Notes under the pieces: generated by a model
Seen by the model: the letters and a program-made list of their open reading frames with translations, nothing else
What the model was told of the DNA's origin: nothing
The model's database searches: none
Assembly: GCA_017979445.1 (NCBI GenBank)
Contig: CM030716.1
Location: 9,299,974 to 9,363,973 of the forward strand
DNA from: Akebia trifoliata
Taxonomy: Eukaryota; Streptophyta; Magnoliopsida; Ranunculales; Lardizabalaceae
Reading direction: 5' to 3'
Length of the DNA stretch: 64,000 nucleotides
Part shown: piece after piece, positions 35,201-46,700 of the stretch
Numbering within the stretch: the stretch's first letter is position 1
Layout of the letters: the number at the start of each line of letters is the position of its first letter
Position numbers and translations under genes: made by a program

Positions 35201-37737
35201 TTCAGTTCTATTAATGTAGGAATTGGCAAAGGTTCTACACAGGCTGCACAATTTGAAAGGTACTACAAAGTAGTTCTTAAATTATGAAGAGCATGGGTTT
35301 CTCAATGAATTCTGTACTGATAAAAAAGAAAAGAAACTATGAAAGGGCATGATATACCTAGTATTTCAGGTTAGACATAACTGTTAGGACATGATATTTG
35401 GCGGAATAAATTTCACAGATAAATCTCTAGATGTCTAACCAAAGTGCAGAGAAAACCAGACCATATAAAATAAGCAGGCATACACCATTCAAGAGATATT
35501 GGTTCAGCTCCATAGTAATGTGATGCATATCACAAAGAAACAAAGACTATGGAATGGGGCATAGATAATTAACAACAGTATAAATGGATAAAGATTCCAA
35601 AATAAAGAAGTGTTCAGCACTCACCTTTTTATAGACCTCATCATGCTCATCAACAATGCTTAAATGTCTTGTTGGAGTTGGAAGTATGGAATCCATTGAA
35701 GCTACAAAAGGAAAAAAATAATAATAAATTAAAAAAATTATATGGAAACTTCTCAAAGTAGACCAGTTTGTTTTCCCAAGTAAAGGGGGGGGGGGGGGGG
35801 GGGGGGGGAGGAGAGAGAGACTACCTATTTGTAAAAAATGAGAAATCTAACCACTAATAATTAATAATTGTTCATAGACACATAATTTGCATAATCTGAG
35901 AGAGAATTTTTTTTTGAAAAGAACTCCATGAAGAAGGATAAGGAGACAAGAAGTAAGTTAAAAAGAGCTAATCTCCTGTACTTTGGCTGTAAAGAAAATT
36001 GATAAAGGACCATGACATAATACAAGGGACAGAACTAAGGAACTGAAGAATAAATCATTCAGGTGTAGTGGCATTGCATACATGATGAGGCCTCAGGATG
36101 CACTTTTTGCAACGGAAATAGTTGCTTCTGCTGCTCAATTACATTCTGAGATTGAAGCAAGGCACATGATGTTTGAATTCTCTGATTTGTATCTCTTTGT
36201 ATTAAGTCTGGCCCAAATGGTTCTTGCAATTGTGTTGGCTGTGAGTGAAGTTGAGACATGAGTTTTTGCTGTGATGATTGTGGTTGTGATTCCTGCCCCT
36301 GTGCCGATAACAATGTTGATGATGTTGGCCTTGTCTGTTGTTGCTGATGCAGACAAGGCATTGATTGCTGATGCGGCTGCATGTTTGAGAGGCTAGGTTG
36401 GGGTCCAAGCATTAGCTGCTGCTGCAGCTGTAGTCCAGACACATTACTTTGATACCCCAACCACCGTGGCCTAGCAACACAATTCATCTGACACACTAGC
36501 TGTTTCTGTTGCTGCAGCATCTTTGACATATTATTTGTTTGGCCTAACGACTGCCGTGGTTTGTGTTGGTGTTGCTGCTGATGATGATCCCTGTCTGACA
36601 CGCTGTTAAGCTGCACAAGTAGTTGATTCTGTTGCACGTTTGTTTCATCTGGTTGTGTCCTCATTATTGATAAAAACGACTGCTGAGTCACTTGTGTCAA
36701 CTGTTGTGCAGAAAACGGTTGATTTTGTTGATAAATGCTTCCCTGGGCATGCTGATGAATATACTGCCGTGCATTCTGAGACTGGAGATGGTGGTGTGGC
36801 CCATGCGGCCTCAGTGGATTGGAAAACATACTTGACGGTACACATTGTCCCACAGAATTACAAAATGAGTTCGGTGAAATTCCAGACACATTTGGCACAC
36901 TAGTCTGGGTCACATTGTTCACAGATGACAGTACAGATGGACAACTAGGACATTGTACTCCAGCAGATGCATTGGCATTTTGAATGTGATGGGATAACGG
37001 TCGCTGCTGCCCTTGAGAGAAATGACCCATGGAAATCGGTAGTGATATCCCTTTGTTGCACTGTTGGGACTGCATTCCATAAGATACTACTTGGAATAGG
37101 TGACCAAAGAAAACACGTTAGATGCATAAATAGATTTCTGAAATTAGTAAAATAAATTTTTTTTCTCTTAAAATCAAATAAGAAAATCAAGAACAGCAAG
37201 AAAACTATGAGTAAATACATGGTGTTTTTGTTCTTCTTGGAGGCACGCACAAAATCTTCATTGTGGGGAAATAAAATAGATCCATTTTTTCATGGAAAAA
37301 CATAAATAGAAGTTTCAGATACAGTGACCATTGAAAACAAGAGAAAGACTGTGTAATCATCATTATCATCAAAACCTTGCCCAATATATCCACACAGACA
37401 TTGCAGTAATAGGAAAGCATACTGTTGGAGTTTCTGTTTTCAATGTGTGACAGCACCTAGGGCTGCTTTTCTGATTGTGTGACAGCCCCATGGGCCCTTT
37501 TACAATTCTTTTAGTATTTGCAACAGCCCCAACGGGCTTTTTATGTAATGGGGTGGGCCCCACATGCTAATTGTTGTGATTAGGTTTTAATATAATAGAG
37601 GAGAGGCTGAACCCTACGACTGATTGAGTTTTCGGCTCTCTCTCTCTTCTTCCCCTCAATCTTCTCTTTCTTCTTTTCTTCTATTTGATCTAGGCTGTTT
37701 GAGTTTGTACTTGGTATTAGGGCATTTTTTTTTTTTT

Positions 37738-37768
<31 letters not shown>

Positions 37769-40700
37769 GATGGTTTTAAACCCTTATTTCTGCAGTTGAA
37801 TTTTTTTTTCCTGCAGTTTTGGGGTGAAATGAACTTCGGTTTGTTATGTTGGAGCAAGATAAACCCTAGATGCATATCTAGGGCGTGGTTGTGTGCTTGT
37901 GATTGTTTGTGAATGCGTTTTTGGAGTTCCGTGGTGCTGTTTTTTTAGACCTTTTAGAAGGTTTAATTGCGGAGTCTTTTACACCAGTTGTTGCCTCCCT
38001 CTTTGTGTCTTTGTTCCCCTTCGTGGTTGTTCTGATGGATGAACGTAGCTTTCCAAGTGATGATTCAACCAAGCAGATTACTTTAGTACGGTTGAACATA
38101 AATAATTATCATTTTTGGTCCCATGCTATAAACGTGTTCAATGAGCCAAGAAGAAAGTGACTTACCTTGTTGAAGATCCTCCTTCTGAGGATTCAAATTA
38201 CTATGAAGATTGATAGAGTGAAAATTCATTGGTTATGACTTGTCTTTGGTTAAGCATAGAACCATCTATGGTTTCCAATGTCCAACTCCTTGATGCTGCA
38301 AAGAAGATTTGGAACTCTCTTGCAGAGATGTACTCTCAAGAGAGTAGTGTGACTAAGGTGTTTGAGTTGTTTAAACACATGTTCACTACTAAACATGGTG
38401 ATAATGAATATTACAATAATTTGAAAGGTATGAGGGAAGAACTATTGCTCTATCATTCATTGATTACTAATTTGGAAGTTCAACAACATCAACGAGAAGG
38501 GTTTCAAATTGCATTGTTGTTGTCCAGTCTTAACTCAGAGTACAGTATCTTCAAAGATTAGATTTTGCTGGTAAATGACTCCCTACTGCAACGAATGCAT
38601 ATTCTCGACTTCAGAGGGCTCACTTATGTACCCCGCTCCTTCTTCTCTAAAGGAGTCATCTATTTTAGTCACTAGTGATGGTACTAGTGGAACTCGTCAT
38701 AATGAACGCAATGGTTCTAGTAGTGGTGGTCGTAGTGGTCATCGTGGTGGAACCCATGGGGATTGTGGTGGTGGTATTGGCTTTAGTAATGGTCCTGATA
38801 AGTCCAACTAGAAATGCAACTATTGTGGTAAGACAGAGCATACCGAGGATTATTGTTAGGACAAGTGGGGATGTCCTAACTATGCCCATAATGCATCTGT
38901 TGATATGTCTTCCACATCTGTTACTCAACCATCTGTGCCAGACCACTAATTATTGATTCTAAGTCTTAGGAAAATCTTACTACTGAACTTAGTCAAATCC
39001 TTCAGAAGTTATCAGTTCTACATTCTTCTTCATCTGCTCTCACAACAATTATGGTCAATAGAAGTAATTTTGTTTCTGTTGTTACTCGATCCCCATCATC
39101 TTCCTACATTATTGACTTTGGTGCTAGTGCTCACATGTCTGGTACGTCCTTCATTTTTTCTAATTTTCATTCACCTTGATCTCATATTGTTTTAGCTGAT
39201 GGTTCTTCTCGACCTGTCCTTGGCACTGGTGATCTTCATCCTACCAATTTCATGACACTTACTTCTGGCTTATTTGTTCTTGACTTTCCTTTTAATCTTC
39301 TATCTGTAAATCAGCTAACAAAATTACTAAACTGTTTTGGAACCTTTTCTCCTAGCTCTTGTGCCGTTCAGGACCTTAGGACAAAGAAGGTGATTGGTTC
39401 AAGGCATGAACATAATAGACTATATTTGTTGGACTGTGATGCTCCAGTTCATGCTTTGAGTGCTGCTATCTCTCCTCTAAAATGACATTATCGCTTGGGT
39501 TATCCATCACTGTAGAAGTTGCATCAAATTGTTCCTACATTGAGTCCAATTTTGGTTTTAGAATGTAAAAGCTATCAGTTAAGCAAGCATCCCCATAGTG
39601 GTTTTCCCTCTAGTTTAGAGAGTCGTCAATTGAGTCTGTTTGATGTAGTCCATTCGGACATTTGGGGTCCTACGAGAATAAAGAGTATTTATGATTTTTC
39701 TTATATTGTTATTTTTGAGGATGATTATTCTAGAATAACTTGGTTTTTTTATTTATTTATAATGAAAGACTGTTTTGAATTACTCAAATTTTTCTTAGCT
39801 TTTTATAATGAGATATATGTTCAGTTTGAACGCCGTGTTAAAAATTTTCATTCTGACAATGCCCTTGAATATACCTAAAACTGTATGTCTAATTTTTGCA
39901 AAGACCATGTTATCGTCCATCAAACTACATGCCCACATACTTCCTAATAGAATGGCATCGCTGAACATAAACTTCATCATCTTTTGGATGTCAATCGCAC
40001 CTTATTGTCTAACATGTCAGTTCCCAAACCTTATTTGGTCGATGATGTTCTTACTACTTGCTAATCATTAATCGATTTCCTACAACTATTTTGGGTAATC
40101 AAACACCCTTGTGTTTGTTATATCCTAAGGCCAAACCCTTTTCTCTTATCCCATGTGTCTTTGGGTGTGTGTCATTTGTCCACATTCTTGGAACTAGTTA
40201 TGATAAGTTGTCTCCTCGAACTGTTAAGTGTGTCTTCTTAGGTTATACTCGAAATCAAAATGATTATCATTGTTATAATCTTATAGGGCATCGATATTAT
40301 ACCAGTGCTGATGTCACCTTTTTTTGGTCTACATCTGTTTTCTCCATTGTGGGTTGTCAATTCGATTCTAATCTGATTCATTCTCGTCAGGAGGAGTTAG
40401 TTTTGCATATTGTTCTTCTTCCAATTTTTTTCTCCCCTCATTTGCAGGTATATCAACTCTCTCAGCATCACCCAATTGTATCTAATGGTCCAACCGCATT
40501 TGAACCATTACCTGACTCTCTTGAGGATCCTTACTAGGATTGAGGTTGCACGTTCCAAGGATGGACTTACTCTGTGCCAACGCAAGTATGTGTTGGACTT
40601 ATTAGCTGAGACAAGCCCTCTGAGATCTCGTCTAGTTGATAGTCCTATAGTTCCTTCTGTCAAGCTTGATCCTGGGGGAAGTTTTTGAGGATAATGGGAG

Positions 40701-43700
40701 GTACATGCGGTTGGTTGGCAAGCTTATGTATCCCACAATTACTCATCCTGATATTGCTTATGTTGTGGGAGTAGTTAGTCAGTTTATGAATGCCCCTCGA
40801 CAACCACATTGGAAAGTTATCTGTCGTATTCTACATTATCTGAAGGGTGCTCCTGGAAAGGGTCTCTTGTATTGTCCTTCCTTTTCTTTGACTATTTCTA
40901 GATACTTTGATGATGACTGGGCTGGGAGTCATTCTGATCACCGACCCACCTCTGGTTATTGCACATTTGTTGGTAGAAATCTTGTTACTTGGCGTAGTAA
41001 GAAGAAAAACGTCGTGGCTCATTCTAATGTTAGAGTTGAATATCGTGCAATAGCCCACACTACTTCTGAGTTATTATGGGTTCTCATTCTCTTCTTTGCA
41101 ACATGGGTGTTGATGCTCCATTGCTTATGCAAATGTATTGTGACAACCATACTGTCATCTTTATTGCTAGTAATCTTATCTTTCATGAGCACACCAAGCA
41201 TATCAATGTTGATTGTCACTTTGTTCGGGATTTACTCGTGTAAACAGATTGTCACACCTTATGTGAAGTCGAATGATCAATTGGCTAATTTTCTTACTAA
41301 ACCCTTATCTCATGTATCTTTTTCTTCTTTATGTGCTAAATTGGACATCTTTGATATGTATGCTCCAGTTTGAGGAAGAGTGTTAGAGTTTCTATTTTCA
41401 ATGCGCGACAGCCCTAGGGCTACTTTTCTGATTGTGTGACAGCCTTATGGACCTTTTACTTCTTTTAGTATTTGTGACAGCCCCTAAGGCTACTTTTCTG
41501 ATTGTGTGACAGCCTTACGGACCATTTTACTTCTTTTAGTATTTGCGAAAGCCCATTCTTTTAGTATTTGCGACAGCCCCAATGGGCTTTTTATTTAATG
41601 GGGTGGGCCTCACATAGTAATTGTTATGATTGGGTTTTAACTTTTAATATAATAGAGGTAGGCCAAACCCTACCACTGATTGAGTGTCCAGCTCTCTCTC
41701 TCTCTCCTTCACCCCAATCTTCTCGTTCTCCTTTTCTTCTTCTTCTCTTCTGTTTGATCTAGGCTGTTTTGTGTTTCTACTCATACTATAGCATTAATGT
41801 ACAAGCATATAAAATTTATGAAAAGTAAAAGACATTTCAATTTTACAGAATAATACATTGATTAAAACTGAAAATTGAGATTTTTTTTGCAAGACAAGAA
41901 GGGGTAATTATTAATCGAGATGAAATTGGGTACAATGAGGTTTGAACCTAGATCGTGGGATCACCACTCCTCTTTTTCATAGGTAGTGGCATCAACACTC
42001 CATACACGATAGTTTAAAATAATTTAAACAGTTTTTTTACTTCTGCAGCCACTTATGCTAATGACAGTCCAAAGAATAAATCAAAATATCATAAAATTTT
42101 CACTTGGCACATCAGGTAAAAGAATCTAATTTTTCCAATTGTTACCTGGATCAGGGTGATGTTCTCTAACACAAGAAGAGTTCGATGGTGAGGAATTAGC
42201 TTCTCCACTAGTCTGAGATCTATTCTCCACATTCAACATCCTCCTGGAAATTCTGAATATATAATCTTCCTGAAAAGTGGTAAGGTTTGAACAATTATAT
42301 ATCCTAAATATTGAAAGCTCAAATTAATGGTCTAAAGCAAATACATGAATAACTAGCTATGACATGAACAAGCAAAGACTAAGGAATGCAGAAATAAGGC
42401 AGGAAACACAATCTGTTTAAAATGTATGAAAGCCTTCCTTTGACTTCTGTCCATGATTTCCAAAGCAGTAATCATGATGCACAGAGAAAATGACAGTACA
42501 TCGATAAGCTATGCAACAATAAAATGCTTCCTATTACATGTAGGTGGCATTCTCAGCTTTGGTAGTCAGCTAATTACATGCCATCTAACTAAGTTTCAAA
42601 GGCACTTCTATATTATATATACCAAGATCCCTCGGGCTAGCGTGGGGATCGATGGCATTCCCTCAGAATTTCCCTAGTCCATTACCTTCTACCCATTCTT
42701 CAGAGCTTATCTTGCTCCCCTCTTTCTTTGGTGCCATGGTGACCAAATGCCCATAAACTTGGTTTCCGTGGAAGCCATAGTTACGGTTATTGAACAACAT
42801 GCAACTTAGAAGCATTGGTTGGTTATACTATATTGTTGTTGATTCTTATAACATATATCTAAAGCGCTAGTTAATGGGGTCACTTTTCTATTTCCTTTGT
42901 GGCACTTTCAGATTCTCTTTTTTTTCTGTTTTAAAAAATTTCCCATAAAGTAACCAAATGTATAGAAAGTTCATTTTAGACTTTTTGAACTACTCTCAAG
43001 AAACCACATCTATCTTATTATGACCCACGTTACTCTCTCCCACTTCTATTCATCTTCCCTACAATTTTCTCTAGGGTTTTGACAGCAACAGCAACAATAA
43101 TAATAATAATAATTTAAAACTATAATGAGAGAAGGCTGATTAGGTTTTGTTTACATCAAAATTTGGAAGTCCGAAAAATGCCCCCACTTTTGCATTTAAC
43201 TTCACTATTATCAAGGTAATTTTTGTCAAAATCAATAATTTCAATCTCATGACCTCCTATAACCACCATAGTTAGTTTTTAGCTATATAAAATTACAAAA
43301 AAAAATTATTATTTTGTAATACATGTGCATTAGCACATGGCACCTAATAAGGGATTAAATGTCCAAGAGAGATTTTGCCTCGTATACAAAAACCAATTTT
43401 TTTTATTGATTTGTGATATGGGAGCTAAATGGCAAGAACACATCAGAGAAGGTAAAAATTGCTCCACAAATATCAGTTCCCTAATAAGATGATATCAACT
43501 ACCTATTAGGAAAAAAACTATGACAACAGCATGGCATCAGTAATGATGTCGAAGATGATGCCATATTTCTTGACTTTAAGGAGGCCATGTTGAGCATGGG
43601 ACGAATAGCTACTCCTAGACTAAAGGTGTGCCACGTCAAGAATGCGACACTATATTATTAAGTAGTTTAAAATTATATCTAATTCTTTAATTCAAATTTC

Positions 43701-46700
43701 ATGAATATGGCTTGGGTTGAAGGTTATGTAAAGGTATAGTTTCATCTACATTTTGACCCAGTAGGAAATATTACATTTTCAAGCAAATGATGGAAATATT
43801 GAAGAAAGTTTGCGATAAAAACATTTGGAAAGGATAAATCAACTACATTAACATCATCATAAGCAATCAATCTAAGAGAAATGGTCAGATTGAGAGTTGA
43901 AATGAATGTCTACATGCATTTTGCAACATGAGCTCATGTATCTACAGACTTAAAAATAGTCTTAATTAATATATGAGAATGATCTTAATCATGTTATTTT
44001 AACTTTTAAGTACACCAGAAAAATATAAATGTCATCTAACTTCATAGATCTATATTTCCCTTATAACCTAACAGGGGATGAGTCATCACATGCATCACAA
44101 ATTAAATATCATCAAACCCTATCTTCTAGTTACTTAGTAGCCTTTCAAGAGTCTCTACATACAACACTTTGGTCGATAATTTGCAGATTTTACAGATTAC
44201 TACCAATCAATACGCAAATCTTTGTCTGTTTTTCAAAAATAAGTCTCCAACCAAGCTATTGATCGGTTTGACATATACAGCATACAATTCAGTCATGTGC
44301 AACTGTGGACATTTAGTTAAACCACAAAAAACGTTGTTTTTAAGTACAAATACGACATAAATGCATTACAGGTTTGTAGGTTTAATGCCATTATACTTTT
44401 AGATTCTATTTTTATCAAGCAAAGACAAAAATTTCAGTTAATCAGAACTTTCATCAATATCATCAATATCTTGAAGTTGGGAGAGAACCCCACATTTTGG
44501 CTTTGATATAATCTACAATCAAAAGAACAAGTTTTCTAAAGCTTTAAATCCAGGTGCATTAATAATTTTCCACCCAAAATGCATGTAGAAATCAATTTGT
44601 ACAAACACAATGGAGTTTGGCTGGGTTTCTAATGGTTAAGAAGTTTGCTTCCCCCAAATTTCAACATAATTTCGAAGATACAATTCAATTTATATACAGT
44701 GATTTTAGAGTTTCTGTGGAATAGCGTGATTCAAAATTTTGTTAAATAAATAGTGAGTTTGATAAAAAGTTTGCAGAAAAGAAATTTAAGACCCTTTCGT
44801 AGTTGGTACATGTGGGAAGGAAATTTTTCATGAAATTATGGAAATGTAATACATTGGTACTAAATACTCAACTTCACAGAATCTATGACCTCCTAATAAT
44901 GTTATTGTTCGCGTTATTTCTTCAAGAATAAAATGCATATTTAATTTTAACATTGCAACTCCTCAAGTAACATCCACATTAATACAAAACTGAACAAATC
45001 AGCAATAAAAAGCAAACAGCGTAAGAATACCAATCAATTAACGCCATAATACAATACTTGTCCAGACTTTAACAAGCTACCTACTTTTGTTTGTCTATCA
45101 ATCAATATGTGGGTTAAAACCAAGTTGCAATGCTAAATATAGGTTTACAAACAGAACATCTTAGTAATGGATGTACCCAGTTCATGGCAGTAGAAAAAGT
45201 CTTTTCCTCGCATATTAGAGCCATTTGTTCGAGTTCAACATCCGGAGCAAACGGATAGCACTTCTTTGTGTCATTAAATCTATGCACGTCAAATTGTAAT
45301 CTTTAAGAAGGTTTATCATGCTCATTAACAGTAAAACAAATAATCTGAATAGGTAAACCTAGAAGAAACTCAAAGGAAATACAAATTTACCCAAAACCTA
45401 TAAATTTAGATGAAGCAATAATCAAGGGAAAACAATGCTGTAAAATATAACTCAAACTCTCAAAGCTACTAATGAAAAAATTGAATACTATTCTTTTAGA
45501 GAAAGTGCAACTATCCCTGCACATTTCCATTAGGAACAATTTTTAGCCCAGACTTCCAATAGACTTTGAAAAGGTGTATAGAGTAATGGTCCATACTATT
45601 ATAACATGTAACTGTTAGAGTTCTTAAAGCCACAGTAACAAGAAACTCCATTTTTTTTTTAAGTCTCATTTAAAACTAGTTTTGTACCTCTAATGATTAA
45701 ACAAATAGAGAAAAAAGAAAAGAAACATGATTTTACATTTTAAATGCATTTTATTACCTTTTAGACACATTTAAAAAAAAAAAATGATAACCCACATTTT
45801 AGGCCCATGGTTAATTTTTGTAGCCCTATGGTTGTTTGTGATTTGGTTCATGAATCTTATCCAATGTGGGATTTGATAATAATTCTTGGTATTGTGGTTT
45901 TTTAATTTTTTCAATACCATATTATTTTGCTCAAAAGATATGCTGATGGTTAGACTTTTGTTAGTATCACTATCATAAAATGTATAATTATGGGTGGAAA
46001 CATGTTATCATGCATAGATATTCAATGGCATTTTTTTTTATCTCAAAAATATATTGAAAACTTACAATAATGTGTGTGTGTGTAAACCTTTCTTTAACTT
46101 TCCCTTTCCCCACTATCCCTACCACATTTATAAACCTTTCTTCTCCTCTTCATCCCTACTCCTTCTCTATCACTATCTACCATTTTCGTACATGTGGTCC
46201 TCTCCTCTCTTCTTCAGAAACTGTTATAACTATGTTGCAATAGAAACTACAGAACATGTGTCATCCTCGAGATAATTATAATTAAAGAATCCAACATGAA
46301 GGACATAACGGGTCGGGATTAGAGAAGTCTGTCAATAAAATTGCCAAAAAAAAAAAGAAAACAGAGATTTTTTTCCTCACTCCTCGAGACGTGTGGTATT
46401 GAAAAATAAGATCGAGTCTTCCCTTTGTGACGCAAGCTATGTTCTTGTGTTTACACTCTGACTATCAAGTTAATCAATAATTTAATAGAAATTTAGAAAA
46501 AAAAGTAAAGAAAAATTTGCATACCAATTTCAATTTAACATCTCAACCTCCTGTTTAACAAGATTTTATTGATAAAAATATATATATATATTAATCAAAT
46601 AGCTATAAAGATAATCTATGATGATTATAGAAAATCACAAAATTAAGGAAAGAATGATTCAAGATTCTGGCCAGAAAACGTACATCATATTAAGAACTTT

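Larger units (their letters stand above)
37418..41786 (+). mobile_element. Ty1/copia element in intron 3 of gene A
   Basis: LTRs 37423-37711 (289 bp) and 41381-41781 (401 bp), perfect target duplication CATAC (37418-37422, 41782-41786), PBS TGGTATTAGGGC at 37712. Gag about 37903-38570, zinc knuckle [14 protein letters not shown] at 38815-38856, protease 39100-39480 ([13 protein letters not shown], Ser of DSG replaced by Phe), integrase 39490-40360, then a jump to RNase H (40540-41373), with RT almost wholly deleted. Many stops. Inserted antisense to gene A. Confidence 0.9.

Noticed and set aside
38665..38956. Val/Thr-rich open frames on both strands
   Set aside because: Low-complexity Gly-rich coding ([11 protein letters not shown]) of copia gag read in wrong frames.
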